A stretch of 45,650 nucleotides of DNA from Legionella nagasakiensis (GCF_900639915.1 NZ_CAAAID010000018.1:1-45650); one strand, 5' to 3'; positions 23,793-35,666 are shown, counted from the first letter of the stretch. The notes: a model not told the origin generated them from the sequence alone. A program made the numbers and translations.

Positions 23793-24393
23793 CAGATTCC
23801 CCCTGCAATACATTCATCTTCACCACAACATGCTCTTTATTACCGTTTTCCAATTCCATGCGTTGTAGACCGAAGTCAATACTTAATACTGTCCAGCCAG
23901 CTAATTGGTCGCTTTTTTCCAAAGGCACTGTCTTAAAGTTATAAGCCACTGTAGCCACACTGACTTCCTGAATGCTGTCTATACTGATGACTTTAAACGG
24001 TAAGGTGTTAATGGGCAGGTATTTAATAGGATGCTGCTTTTTATCCAAAGACCTCACCATTTCACGCAAGACATCCAACTTTTGTGTTAATTCAGTACGA
24101 TTATCATTGATCAGGCGATTAATATCTGTTTCATTATGATTTTTGAGCTGTTCAATCAAGGAGGTCAGTTTATGAAAATCCTGGTTAATCGCGGTTAAAT
24201 CTACTGTCTCAACGGGCTTTTTAACTTCCTCGTGCAAAGCACCAAGCTGTGCTTGCAACGTATCAAGACGATGTGAAATAACATCTGAATCATTCATTTT
24301 ATTTGTTGGAACAGAGTTAATGCCAACAATGACACCTGCCAGGCCTAAACCTGCTGCCAATAAATACTTTAAGGTTGTTGCTCGATTGATCAT
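23785..24393 (-). CDS. Membrane-anchored coiled-coil protein of the transfer operon
   Basis: 202 residues. One N-terminal membrane helix (YLLAAGLGLAGVIVGINSV), then a long coiled coil (about residues 38-120, LDTLQAQLGALHEEV...LDVLREMVRSLDKK) and a small C-terminal beta domain (FKVISIDSIQEVSVATVAYNF ... HVVVKMNVLQG). I recognise no named family; the C-terminal domain resembles the PilP/secretin-linker type of small beta domain only in a general way. ATGA overlap with the PilL-like gene shows tight coupling. Probably spans from inner membrane to periplasm as part of the pilus or channel. Confidence 0.7.
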   Translation of the reverse strand: MINRATTLKYLLAAGLGLAGVIVGINSVPTNKMNDSDVISHRLDTLQAQLGALHEEVKKPVETVDLTAINQDFHKLTSLIEQLKNHNETDINRLINDNRTELTQKLDVLREMVRSLDKKQHPIKYLPINTLPFKVISIDSIQEVSVATVAYNFKTVPLEKSDQLAGWTVLSIDFGLQRMELENGNKEHVVVKMNVLQGESDA

Positions 24394-24824
24394 GATTTAC
24401 CCCCATTTCGCATTCCAGCTTTTAATTTGAAATTTACCTGCCGCAATAAGGGATCTTCGATCAAGACAAAAGATTGTTGGCCAACAAGGACTTCAAGACC
24501 GTCCTTAACAGTCAAAGGGCCGAGGTTTCTGTCAATCTGAGGTAAGGCTTGGCGCATGACAGTTTGCAGGCTTTCAGGTTGTTTTTCTTTTGATACCAGA
24601 GAAAATCCTGAAAACTTCAACCACCATTCAACTGCCTGACCTATGGTTTGTACTTCATGAGGAAAATGGACTTGTTGAATGGCAAGGAGTGGATTGATCT
24701 GGGCTGCTAATGGTTTGTTAGCAACAGTCGCGTAGCGGTTTACTTGAGTAACATTAGCTGCCATAGAAGAAAAGACTGCCAGGCTAAGTACGCCAATTAC
24801 AGAGAGTTGAGCACTTATTTTCAT
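24390..24824 (-). CDS. PilL-like ICE protein, PFGI-1 type (TIGR03748)
   Basis: 144 residues with a signal peptide (VIGVLSLAVFSSMAA). The mature part has RYATVANKPLAAQINPLLAIQQV and GQAVEWWLKFSGFSLV, which match the N-terminal domain of PilL from PFGI-1/SPI-7 islands, a secretin-related (STN/TonB-short) domain. In those islands PilL belongs to a type IV pilus cluster; here only this piece is kept as the first structural gene after lvrC. AGAGGAACCAAA precedes the start, and an ATGA overlap couples it to lvrC. Confidence 0.8.
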   Translation of the reverse strand: MKISAQLSVIGVLSLAVFSSMAANVTQVNRYATVANKPLAAQINPLLAIQQVHFPHEVQTIGQAVEWWLKFSGFSLVSKEKQPESLQTVMRQALPQIDRNLGPLTVKDGLEVLVGQQSFVLIEDPLLRQVNFKLKAGMRNGGKS

Positions 24825-25018
24825 TTTGGTTCCTCTATATTGGTGTTTTGAGGATTGGTTTGCTTTCTTAAAAAAATTTCTTTTCTATCAACATCAATAT
24901 GAGCTGGAGCTTTAATACCTAAAGCGACCACGCCTCTTCGTTGATAAATGACGTGTATTTCAATCTGCCCTTTATCAATTAATATTTGCTCACCCTTTTT
25001 TCTTGTCAGTACCAACAT
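24821..25018 (-). CDS. lvrC: LvrC, CsrA-family RNA-binding regulator of the ICE
   Basis: 65 residues, a clear CsrA: MLVLTRKKGEQILID at the N-terminus, a second strand IEIHVIYQRRGVVALGIKAP and the RNA-binding segment HIDVDRKEIFLRK (Arg at about 44 kept). CsrA-type proteins bind GGA motifs in leaders and block or stabilise mRNAs. ICE-borne CsrA paralogues next to lvrA and lvrB are a mark of Legionella conjugative islands and control the switch between integrated and excised forms or the transfer genes. It follows lvrB by 19 bases. GGAG precedes its own start. The C-terminal tail (NPQNTNIEEPK) is extended and polar. Confidence 0.93.
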   Translation of the reverse strand: MLVLTRKKGEQILIDKGQIEIHVIYQRRGVVALGIKAPAHIDVDRKEIFLRKQTNPQNTNIEEPK

Positions 25019-25037
25019 TATTTTTCTCCGGTTATTT

Positions 25038-25487
25038 TTATTTCATGTTTAAGATTGCTTTTATTTTTTTCAGGTGTGTGTTGGCAACAACAGGGTCACA
25101 AGGTTTGTAAGGTTCTCTGTGAAAGCACTGTTTTTTTCTGGCTGATAGTTGCTTGCAACACTCAATAAATTGCGCCAGCGCAGGTGGCATTTCGCGGTTT
25201 TTAAGACACTCATCAATTGCTTGATCAATTAACTGCACATCGAATCCTTCTAGTGCTTTTGACCATTCTTGACGTGCAAAATTTGAATAAGCTTCATTCT
25301 TGAATTGGCTACGCCATATATGTCCATAGAAGGTTGAAAATTTCAGAAACAGTTTGTTGACTTGCTCAATGCAATTTCCAGAGGTTTTGGAACTCGGAGT
25401 CACTGAAACTTGGGCTTTCACGCAACTCTGTAGTCCTGATGCTGTTTGTAGATGATGCGTATTTACGATTTGTTTCATGGATTGCAT
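25038..25487 (-). CDS. lvrB: LvrB, regulatory protein of the Legionella ICE module
   Basis: 149 residues if started at the ATG at 25487, where AAGGAG lies at good spacing; the ATG at 25478 is the next option. LvrB proteins are small, helical, with no known domain; the segment LKFSTFYGHIWRSQFKNEAYSNFARQEW is the conserved core, and the C-terminal part contains three Cys (IECCKQL, KQCFH). It resembles replication-initiation accessory proteins in layout with LvrA. The start lies inside lvrA: the two genes overlap by about 122 bases in different frames. Role: unknown, presumably replication or transfer control. Confidence 0.8.
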   Translation of the reverse strand: MQSMKQIVNTHHLQTASGLQSCVKAQVSVTPSSKTSGNCIEQVNKLFLKFSTFYGHIWRSQFKNEAYSNFARQEWSKALEGFDVQLIDQAIDECLKNREMPPALAQFIECCKQLSARKKQCFHREPYKPCDPVVANTHLKKIKAILNMK

Positions 25488-26238
25488 AGTCATTCTCCTT
25501 GGCTTCAAGGTTTGTTGATGTTGTTTCCCAGCATCGCTGTGTTAACCAATTTGCTGGATACTTCCAGGCCGGAACCCAAACGCCTTCGGCGCGTTTTTTT
25601 GTCTCAAGTTGAATTTGTTCAGTTAAGCGGGCAATGATTTGCTGGACTAAGCTCTGAGAGGGCTTTAGTTTTTTAAATACCTCAAAAGCGTTTTCTTTTT
25701 CTTTTTTCAGAGGGTACAGATCCCAGAAGGCCTCAAAGGCTTGTGAGAAAGAAATAAAAAAATAATTATTATTATCTTGAGGAGTGGCGGGTTCATCCTT
25801 TGAGGTTGTGTCGGGATATTGTTTATTCGTATCGGATTTTGTTGAATCTAATAGACTTTTTTGTGGGTCTTGAGATGCGCTATAGTCATGTGCCTTTATG
25901 GCGGCTTTATTATGAGCAGAATCATGCCTGTCCAGTAATAAACAACGTAAAACAAGCTTCCTTTCCCAAGACTGAATTTGAATTAAACCAGCCTTCTCAA
26001 GCCCTTTCAAAGCACGTCGCAATTGATCTTTACTTGGGCTACCGCTTCTAATACCTGAATGAGGTTCTATGTAAAGCGCTTCACTTAATGACTGATAACT
26101 AATACCACGACGAATACCGACTAACCCTGTTTTGTAATCAACGTAGGGTTTAATGCCTTGAAGATAAGTTAATTGTTGTAGATATGGTAAACCACTAAGT
26201 GCAGAAAGTTCCTGATGGGTGATAATAAAAAATTCCAT
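25366..26238 (-). CDS. lvrA: LvrA, replication-initiator-like regulator at the head of the transfer operon
   Basis: 290 residues from the ATG at 26238; a TTG at 26256 is an alternative. N-terminus EFFIITHQELSALSGLPYLQQLTYL and KTGLVGIRRGISYQSLSEAL followed by a helix-turn-helix-like segment (SPSKDQLRRALKGLEKAGLI) fit LvrA proteins of Legionella islands. A low-complexity linker (residues 120-170) leads to YPLKKEKENAFEVFKKLKP and a Trp-rich part (GVWVPAWKYPANWL), a pattern also seen in plasmid and phage replication proteins. It is the first gene of a minus-strand operon running to 7596 and is divergent from lvrR. The last 40 codons overlap lvrB. Confidence 0.85.
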   Translation of the reverse strand: MEFFIITHQELSALSGLPYLQQLTYLQGIKPYVDYKTGLVGIRRGISYQSLSEALYIEPHSGIRSGSPSKDQLRRALKGLEKAGLIQIQSWERKLVLRCLLLDRHDSAHNKAAIKAHDYSASQDPQKSLLDSTKSDTNKQYPDTTSKDEPATPQDNNNYFFISFSQAFEAFWDLYPLKKEKENAFEVFKKLKPSQSLVQQIIARLTEQIQLETKKRAEGVWVPAWKYPANWLTQRCWETTSTNLEAKENDYAIHETNRKYASSTNSIRTTELRESPSFSDSEFQNLWKLH

Positions 26239-26422
26239 AGCATGACCTATTATCAATGAATAAAAATGAAAAATAAAACAGGATGTGATTTTTAAATAAA
26301 ATTATGATTAAATATGGTAAGTATCACTAATTTATAAAACACAAAACGTTTTAATTAGCTTATAATATAAAACGAAACGTGTTTTTGTCAATGGGTATGT
26401 CTCATTTTTTTGAAGGATCACA
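26239..26422. promoter_or_regulatory. lvrA-lvrR divergent promoter with palindromic operators
   Basis: The 184-bp gap contains AAAACACAAAACGTTTT (26336-26352) and AAAACGAAACGTGTTTT (26369-26385), which are imperfect inverted copies (13 of 17 positions) of each other, centred on AT-rich sequence with a TATAAT at 26361. This is the natural place for LvrR to act on both promoters. Similar CGTGTTTT cores occur at 3785-3828, 27281-27294 and 44107-44158. AAGGAT and ATGGAT at the lvrR start are GGA motifs that CsrA/LvrC could bind. Confidence 0.6.
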
Positions 26423-27085
26423 ATGGATATTAGAGAGCAAATAGGTAATCGTATTACCAAAGCCCGTAAAGAACTGGGTATTACGATTAAAGAATTAGCA
26501 GCAAGAACAGCAGAACTATCTCCTGCAAGAATTAGTAATTGGGAGCAGGGAACGCGAAGCCCTGGGCCGTTGGAAGCTAAATTGCTTGCAGATCAGTTAA
26601 ATGTATCTGCTGCTTATTTGTTATGCTTAACGGATAATCCGCAAGGCGATTTGATTCAGAATCCTGAAAATAGATTTCGACACATTCCTATATTGAGTGT
26701 GAAGGACGCGCCACATGCAAAAGAAATTTTAGGGGAACAAGAACCCTTTATTTTTGAAAAAACAATTTTGATTGATTCGTTAAATCCTTCGATTAAAAGT
26801 CCAGCGTTATTTGCCACCTTAGTAGAAGATAGCAGCATGCAGCCAGAGCTTAACCCTGGAGATGTAGTAGTTGTCGATGGTGAATTGCAACCTAGTCCAG
26901 GCCATTATGTTCTAGTTTATTTAACACAAAAAAAGCAGACGGTGTTACGTCAATACGGAGAAGCAGATGGTTGTTTATTTCAGTTGTTAGCAAGTAGTGA
27001 GTTATGGGCCACTATAAGTATCAAGCAATCTAATGATGCTCATCTGATTGGTGTGGTTACTGAAATCAGAAAATACTTACGATAG
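26423..27085 (+). CDS. lvrR: LvrR, CI-like repressor (XRE HTH plus S24 peptidase-like domain)
   Basis: 220 residues. The N-terminal XRE helix-turn-helix (about 5-60: IGNRITKARKELGITIKELA, then SPARISNWEQGTRSP) is joined to a C-terminal S24/LexA-like domain with DSSMQPELNPGDVVVVDG (Ser at about 140) and a Lys-containing strand (YLTQKKQTVLRQYGE). The Ser-Lys dyad of self-cleaving repressors seems present, so RecA-stimulated cleavage is plausible. In Legionella islands LvrR represses the lvrA operon. It is divergent from lvrA with palindromic sites between them. No other DNA-damage regulator is nearby. Confidence 0.9.
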   Translation: MDIREQIGNRITKARKELGITIKELAARTAELSPARISNWEQGTRSPGPLEAKLLADQLNVSAAYLLCLTDNPQGDLIQNPENRFRHIPILSVKDAPHAKEILGEQEPFIFEKTILIDSLNPSIKSPALFATLVEDSSMQPELNPGDVVVVDGELQPSPGHYVLVYLTQKKQTVLRQYGEADGCLFQLLASSELWATISIKQSNDAHLIGVVTEIRKYLR

Positions 27086-27130
27086 ATGTTTAGGCTATAG
27101 CTATGAAAAAGGATATGTTAGTTGCTCTAT

Positions 27131-27247
27131 ATGGGTATTGTTTTTTGTGTTATCGCTCTTGTTGGCCTTGTTATTCAAAGCATAAATTTAGGTGTCATTC
27201 ATAAAATTAGTTTTATTCGACTGAGCAAATGCTTCGAATCTAATTGA
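27131..27247 (+). CDS. Possible 38-residue membrane peptide upstream of helC
   Basis: The frame begins ATGGGTATTG and encodes a single hydrophobic segment (IVFCVIALVGLVIQSINLGVI) followed by a basic tail. It lies between lvrR and the hel operon. The ribosome site is weak (TTGCTCTAT), so translation is uncertain. Another short frame from 27103 overlaps it. The rest of 27086-27348 is gene-free and holds the probable promoter of the efflux operon. Confidence 0.25.
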   Translation: MGIVFCVIALVGLVIQSINLGVIHKISFIRLSKCFESN

Positions 27248-27280
27248 ATGAAGATTTATCAATAAGTTATCACAATATAA

Positions 27281-27294
27281 ACGTGTAAAAACAC
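27281..27294. promoter_or_regulatory. CGTGT-AAAA-ACAC palindrome upstream of helC
   Basis: ACGTGTAAAAACAC contains the arms GTGT and ACAC around AAAA and shares the CGTGT-A/T-rich core with the lvr operators and with the repeats at 3785 and 44107. It lies 55 bases upstream of the helC start. A role for LvrR or another repressor in controlling metal efflux is inference only. Confidence 0.3.
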
Positions 27295-27348
27295 TCAAAT
27301 ACAATTAAACTAAAAAAGTATATTTGCAAGTTAAGGGTAAGTTAAGGG

Positions 27349-28593
27349 ATGCGTATTTATTTTTATTTAGTTATTGCATGGATGAACCTCATGACTCATG
27401 AAGCTATGGCATCATCCTCATTTACTTTCAAAGATGCTTTGGCAATTGCATATCGGAATAATCCGGAATTACAAGCTGAAATAGATAAAGCGCAGGCCAT
27501 GCGTGGGTATTTTGTACAAAGCGGGCTTTACCCTAATCCACAACTTACCTTAACTGCCGAGAATTTTGGCGGATCTGGCAGTTATTCCAGTTACGAATCT
27601 GCAGAAACTACCGCATCAGTGACACAGCCTATTCCTTTAGGTAATCGTTTATCTTATTTGAAAAAAGCCAGCTATGCAGATTATTTAGCCTCATTAGCAC
27701 AAATTCAAGTCCAAAAAGCAGCGATTTATATGGCTGTTGGTGGCGCATATGTCGATGCATTGTATGCCGGACAATGGCACCAGGTAACTAAAAAGCTTAT
27801 TTCACTCAATGAGAGTATCGTTAAAGCAATTGAGCGGCGTGTTAAAGCGGGTGCGGGAGCTGAATTGGATTTACGTTTAGCTCAAATTCGATTGGGTGAA
27901 TCGCACATTCAAGAAAAAAAAGCGGCACGTGATGCACTGTCACAACGTGCTAAATTGGCTCGTTTATTAGGTATCGGATTAAGGGTGGATCAACCATTAG
28001 TAGATAAAGGGCTACCTGATGTTACATTAAATTGGTCAGTGCTTTTAAAAACATTACCTCAAAGCCCGCAATTGATACAAATGCAACAACAACTAAAAGC
28101 CAAACGAGCAACCATTACAGCAGTTAAAAAATCCGTTTGGCCGGATTTAAACATTCAATTAGGCGCTCGCCATTTTTCTGATGATGGAAGCAATGCTGCA
28201 GTGATGTCGGCTTATGCACAAGTTCCTGTTTTTGATCGCAATCAAGGAAAAATAATGACAGCGGAAGCGCAATTCACGCAAACTGCGCATGAATACCAGG
28301 GAACAAAGCTCGATATACGTCAAACAGCATATACTGTATTTTTACAAGCCCAACAAAGTCATTATGAAGCAGAATTAGTAACCAGTACTTTGTTACCACT
28401 TGCTCGTAAATCAATAAAACTCGCTCAAGATGGCTATCAAATGGGACGCTATACCTACATTGAATTATCTACAGCCTTAAATGCTTTGTATGAAGAGGAA
28501 CGACACTATCAACAGGCACATGCAGATTATCATAAAACATTAATTCAACTTACAGGGCTTTTAGGTCTTCATCCTACCAAGGAGAGTAAATGA
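27349..28593 (+). CDS. helC: Outer-membrane efflux protein of the HelC/CzcC type
   Basis: 414 residues with a signal peptide (FYLVIAWMNLMTHEAMA). Two repeated TolC-type domains are visible: FTFKDALAIAYRNNPELQAEI ... YPNPQLTLTAEN, and later LKTLPQSPQLIQMQQQLKA ... WPDLNIQLG with helical hairpins. The family forms trimeric channels through the outer membrane for RND pumps. It is the first gene of an operon with helB and helA; the stop overlaps the helB start by four bases. In Legionella the hel operon exports divalent metals such as zinc, cobalt or cadmium; the exact substrate is not readable from this subunit. Confidence 0.9.
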   Translation: MRIYFYLVIAWMNLMTHEAMASSSFTFKDALAIAYRNNPELQAEIDKAQAMRGYFVQSGLYPNPQLTLTAENFGGSGSYSSYESAETTASVTQPIPLGNRLSYLKKASYADYLASLAQIQVQKAAIYMAVGGAYVDALYAGQWHQVTKKLISLNESIVKAIERRVKAGAGAELDLRLAQIRLGESHIQEKKAARDALSQRAKLARLLGIGLRVDQPLVDKGLPDVTLNWSVLLKTLPQSPQLIQMQQQLKAKRATITAVKKSVWPDLNIQLGARHFSDDGSNAAVMSAYAQVPVFDRNQGKIMTAEAQFTQTAHEYQGTKLDIRQTAYTVFLQAQQSHYEAELVTSTLLPLARKSIKLAQDGYQMGRYTYIELSTALNALYEEERHYQQAHADYHKTLIQLTGLLGLHPTKESK

Positions 28594-29846
28594 ATCTATT
28601 AAAACCAATCGGTTTATCCCTAAAACTTGCTGTGTTCCTGTTAGGAATGAGCTCTTTTTCGCTTTGGGCGGAAGAAACAACTCATGCTACAGAAGAAAAT
28701 AATCATCAAGAGACCATGGAAAAAGGACCTCATGGAGGCCGTTTGTTTAAAGATGGCGATTTGGCCTTAGAGTTTTTAATTTTTGAGCGTGGTATGCCAC
28801 CTCACTTTAGAGCTTATCTTTATAAAAATGGGGAAATGATTTTGCCCCAAAAGGCAAAATTAATCGTAAATCTCACTCGATTTAGTGGAAAAAAAGAGCA
28901 GATTACTTTTATTCCTGTGGAAAATTTTTTGCAAAGCAACCAGATCATTGAAGAACCTCATTCTTTTGATGTAACAATTCAATTAAATAGTTTTGGAAAG
29001 CCATTGAGTTGGCATTACTCCACGTATGAAGGTCGAGTAAAAATTGCTCCTGCTGTTCTTAAAGCAGCGGGGATAGAAACAGCAGTTGCCCAAGAACAAA
29101 CGATAAAAACGCAATTAAATGCTGTAGGTAAAATCGTCACCAATCGTGATACTTCAGCACCTATTTATGCACGTTATTCGGGAATTATTAAAGCATTGAA
29201 TAAAAATTTAGGCGATGAAGTGACAAAAGGGGATGTGTTGGCAACGATTGAAAGTAATGAGAGTTTGCAAAATTACGAAATAAGGTCACCCATAACGGGA
29301 ACGATAGTACAAAAATATGCAACCAATGGTGAGTTTGCTCAAAACACCAAACCTATTTTTGAGGTAGCCAATTTACTTACTGTTTGGGCTGATTTTACCT
29401 TATATCGCAAGGATGCGCCTTTAGTGAAGCCAGGTATGGAAGTCATTGTGACTGGGGATGAAGGAAAGCCCAAATCAGTAAGTACCATTAGCTACATTTC
29501 ACCTTTAGGGGTTGAGGACAGTCAAACCACATTGGCACGTGCTGTTCTTAATAATGACACTCGCATCTGGCTTCCTGGTATGTATGTGAATGGTGCCATC
29601 GTGATTAAAGAGAAAACAGCCCCAGTTGCAGTACTTCTTTCGGCACTCCAACAAATGGGTGAACAAGACGTGGTTTTTGTTCAGCAAGGCGATTATTTTG
29701 AAGCCACTCCAGTTAATCTGGGTGAAAAAGACGAGCAGTGGGCAGAAGTGATTTCGGGATTGGATGCGGGGCAGCGCTATGTGAGCAAAAACAGTTTTTA
29801 TATGAAAGCAGAAATAGGCAAAGAAGGCGCAAGCCATGACCACTAA
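28590..29846 (+). CDS. helB: Periplasmic adaptor (membrane-fusion protein) of the HelB/CzcB type
   Basis: 418 residues with a signal peptide (LAVFLLGMSSFSLWAE) and a His-rich start of the mature protein (TTHATEENNHQETMEKGPHGGRLF), the metal-sensing N-terminal extension seen in CzcB-type adaptors. Then come the beta-barrel/lipoyl elements (GKIVTNRDTSAPIYARYSG, LGDEVTKGDVLATIESNESL) typical of the membrane-fusion family. It ends HDH. It links the RND pump HelA to the outer-membrane channel HelC. It overlaps helC by four bases and ends nine bases before helA. Confidence 0.9.
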   Translation: MNLLKPIGLSLKLAVFLLGMSSFSLWAEETTHATEENNHQETMEKGPHGGRLFKDGDLALEFLIFERGMPPHFRAYLYKNGEMILPQKAKLIVNLTRFSGKKEQITFIPVENFLQSNQIIEEPHSFDVTIQLNSFGKPLSWHYSTYEGRVKIAPAVLKAAGIETAVAQEQTIKTQLNAVGKIVTNRDTSAPIYARYSGIIKALNKNLGDEVTKGDVLATIESNESLQNYEIRSPITGTIVQKYATNGEFAQNTKPIFEVANLLTVWADFTLYRKDAPLVKPGMEVIVTGDEGKPKSVSTISYISPLGVEDSQTTLARAVLNNDTRIWLPGMYVNGAIVIKEKTAPVAVLLSALQQMGEQDVVFVQQGDYFEATPVNLGEKDEQWAEVISGLDAGQRYVSKNSFYMKAEIGKEGASHDH

Positions 29847-33005
<3,159 letters not shown>

Positions 33006-33066
33006 TGTGTATCAGACGATGTTCTTGTGATGCTTTATTCATTACAAAGGTTATATTTTACGGACA

Positions 33067-35217
33067 ATGCGGAAAAACCAAATGACAGTACCTTTAAATG
33101 AAACCAAATTTTTTGTTGCAGGACTTGATTGTCCAGCGGAAGAGCAACTAATCAGAAAGCAGTTACAGGATATTCCTGAAGTGGAGCAGTTGGATTTTAA
33201 TTTTATTGCTGAAGAAGTTACTATTCATCACCGGTTGGCTTCAAGTGAAGAATTGCAAAAACGCATTGAGGCGTTGGGAATGAGTGTTCGAACGCTGGAA
33301 AGCACTTTACCTATACCACAAAGAAAACAATTATCGTTGGATTTTTCCTGGAAAATTATTGGACTAGCAGGTTTTCTTGCCCTATTTTCTGAGCTGGCAG
33401 CTTATTTTTTGGCTACGGAACAATCCATTTGGACTATTCTTCCAGCTTTGTTGGCTATTGGTCTTAGTGGGCCTTCTACCTTTAAAAAAGGGTGGCTTGC
33501 CTTAGGGACTAAAACAATGAATATCAATAGCTTGATGTTCATTGCGATAGCAGGGGCTGTTCTTATTGGAGAGTGGCCTGAAGCGGCAATGGTGACTGTT
33601 TTATTTGCATTGGCCGAACGTATCGAGCGCTACTCCTTAGATAAAGCACGTCTTGCGATTCGAAGCTTAATGCAAATTGCCCCTGAGGTGGCTTCAGTGA
33701 AACAGGACGATGGTCAATGGCAAACCTTGGCCATTGAAAAAGTGGTGCCTGGTGCTATTTTTAGAGTAAAACCTGGAGAGCGTATTCCCCTGGATGGCGT
33801 GGTTATTTCAGGTCAGAGCACGGTCAATCAAGCGCCGATTACTGGTGAATCAATGCCAATAACAAAAAAAGTGGGTGATTTGGTTTTTGCAGGAACATTA
33901 AATGAGCACGGCGCGTTTGAAGTGCAGGTCAGTAAAGTGTCAGGCGATACATTGCTTGCTAAAATTGGTAAAGCGATAGAGCAAGCGCAAGCGGATCGAG
34001 CTCCAACACAACGATTTGTTGATCAGTTTTCTAAATATTATACTCCAATTATGGTATTGATGGCTTTTTTTGTTGCATTAATTCCACCTTTAGCATTTGG
34101 TTATCCTTTTTATGATTCTCTTTATAAGTCACTGACTTTATTAGTTATTGCTTGCCCTTGCGCTTTAGTGATTTCAACACCCGTGACTGTTGTAAGTGGC
34201 CTTGCAGCGGCAGCAAAACAAGGGCTTCTTATTAAAGGAGGAAGCTACTTAGAGGTTGGTCATCGACTGAGGTTAATTGCTTTAGATAAGACAGGTACTT
34301 TAACGGAAGGAAAGCCAGTTGTAACTGACTTCATAGCTTGGGATGAAAATCGAACTAAGGAGAGTTTGTTATTGTTAGCTGCAAGCCTTGATAGTCACTC
34401 AGAGCATCCAGTCGCTAATGCCTTAGTACAGTACTGGCAACAGGAACAACCTCAAAACGCTTTACTTGAAATTGAGCAATTTTCAGCACTTCCTGGACGA
34501 GGAGTAAAGGGATTAGTGGGTCAAGAACTCTATTTTGTAGGCAATCATCAGTTAGCTGAAGACAATCAGGTATGCAATCATTTTGTCGAACAAGAGCTGA
34601 AGCGCTTGGAGGAAGAAGGTAAAACGACCGTAATATTAAGTAATGCTACGACTGTTTTGGCTATTTTTGCAGTAGCTGATACTTTACGTGTTACAAGCCA
34701 ACAGGCGATTGCACAACTACATGAACGGGGTATAAAAACCGCGATGTTAACGGGAGACAATGCGGTAACGGCTCAGGCTATTGCTAAAAAAGTAGGTATT
34801 GATGAAGTAAATGCAAATATATTACCTGCGGAAAAACTGCAAGCGATTAATGGTCTTTTAGATCACTATAATAGCGTTGGGATGGTAGGAGATGGAATTA
34901 ATGATGCCCCTGCATTGGCAAAAGCTACCGTGAGTTTTGCGATGGGGAAAGGAACAGATACTGCCTTAGAAACTGCAGACGTTGCCCTAATGAACGACAA
35001 TCTAGCAAGACTCCCCTTTTATATTGATTTAAGTCGTAAGACAGCACGTACTCTTTATCAAAACATCAGTTTATCTATTGCGATTAAAGGCATTTTCTTT
35101 ATTTTGGCTCTTGTAGGGTATGCAACGTTATGGATGGCAGTTTTTGCAGACATGGGAGCGAGTTTAATCGTAGTGGCTAATGGATTGCGATTGTTGTATA
35201 TGTCCCCAGATGATTAA
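33067..35217 (+). CDS. P1B-type ATPase, Zn/Cd/Pb exporter (CadA/ZntA-like)
   Basis: 716 residues. An N-terminal HMA-like domain carries LDCPAEEQLIRKQL, where the second Cys of CxxC is replaced (CPAE, as in ZntA-like CxxE). Then TGES (about 258-261), the membrane motif CPCALV (about 362-366), phosphorylation motif DKTGTLTEG (about 407-415), SEHPVA (His of the nucleotide domain) and GDGINDAPAL. The final helix contains DMGASLIVV, fitting the Zn/Cd/Pb P1B-2 class. It pumps metal from cytoplasm to periplasm with ATP, complementing HelCBA. It is likely in the same transcription unit as hel, separated by 61 bp with no terminator seen. Confidence 0.9.
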   Translation: MRKNQMTVPLNETKFFVAGLDCPAEEQLIRKQLQDIPEVEQLDFNFIAEEVTIHHRLASSEELQKRIEALGMSVRTLESTLPIPQRKQLSLDFSWKIIGLAGFLALFSELAAYFLATEQSIWTILPALLAIGLSGPSTFKKGWLALGTKTMNINSLMFIAIAGAVLIGEWPEAAMVTVLFALAERIERYSLDKARLAIRSLMQIAPEVASVKQDDGQWQTLAIEKVVPGAIFRVKPGERIPLDGVVISGQSTVNQAPITGESMPITKKVGDLVFAGTLNEHGAFEVQVSKVSGDTLLAKIGKAIEQAQADRAPTQRFVDQFSKYYTPIMVLMAFFVALIPPLAFGYPFYDSLYKSLTLLVIACPCALVISTPVTVVSGLAAAAKQGLLIKGGSYLEVGHRLRLIALDKTGTLTEGKPVVTDFIAWDENRTKESLLLLAASLDSHSEHPVANALVQYWQQEQPQNALLEIEQFSALPGRGVKGLVGQELYFVGNHQLAEDNQVCNHFVEQELKRLEEEGKTTVILSNATTVLAIFAVADTLRVTSQQAIAQLHERGIKTAMLTGDNAVTAQAIAKKVGIDEVNANILPAEKLQAINGLLDHYNSVGMVGDGINDAPALAKATVSFAMGKGTDTALETADVALMNDNLARLPFYIDLSRKTARTLYQNISLSIAIKGIFFILALVGYATLWMAVFADMGASLIVVANGLRLLYMSPDD

Positions 35218-35481
35218 TCAAGAAAGTAGTTAATAAAATAACGTAAGTCTAAGATATTTTTTAAAGTAAAGGATGAAAAATGAGTCAATTTTGGTATTTG
35301 ATGGCTCATTAGCACAAATCCATTACAAAACTAAATGTTTTAATCTTATTGTGATTATTAATGAATAAAAATAATTGATTTTTACCCCCATCAAAGTGGG
35401 TATTTATTATGTTAGTATATGAGGTATCTTATTTTCCAATTTAGTAAGATGAATTTTTTTATGATTATATATGGAGATGTA

Positions 35482-35652
35482 ATGACTATGCCAAGATTTA
35501 AGATGTTCTTACTGATAGGTATTTTTATTTCAGGATTTGGATTAACTTCATGCACTCACACACAACCTGCTTCTGGAGCACATCCTGAAAGTGGCCATGA
35601 TAAAGGTTCAGATGGCAAAGCTCAGCATGAGCATGATTATTATAACGACTAG
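35482..35652 (+). CDS. Small His-rich lipoprotein
   Basis: 56 residues from the ATG at 35482 after GGAGATGTA; longer in-frame starts are unlikely. The signal peptide ends in the lipobox GLTSC; the mature peptide is short and rich in His, Asp, Gly and Ser (THTQPASGAHPESGHDKGSD ... HEHDYYND). This composition suggests metal binding in the envelope, in keeping with the surrounding metal-resistance genes. A 57-residue membrane-protein gene follows after 14 bases. No family is recognised. The region 35218-35481 upstream is gene-free and holds a short AATGAG/CTCATT hairpin. Confidence 0.65.
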   Translation: MTMPRFKMFLLIGIFISGFGLTSCTHTQPASGAHPESGHDKGSDGKAQHEHDYYND

Positions 35653-35666
35653 AATTAGGGATAAAA

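Noticed and set aside
24821-25018. Housekeeping csrA of the chromosome
   Set aside because: Its place between lvrB and the pilL-like gene, with coupled overlap, shows the ICE paralogue LvrC.
27103-27204. 33-codon frame upstream of helC
   Set aside because: Cys-rich random-looking product overlapping a more plausible hydrophobic frame; no ribosome site.
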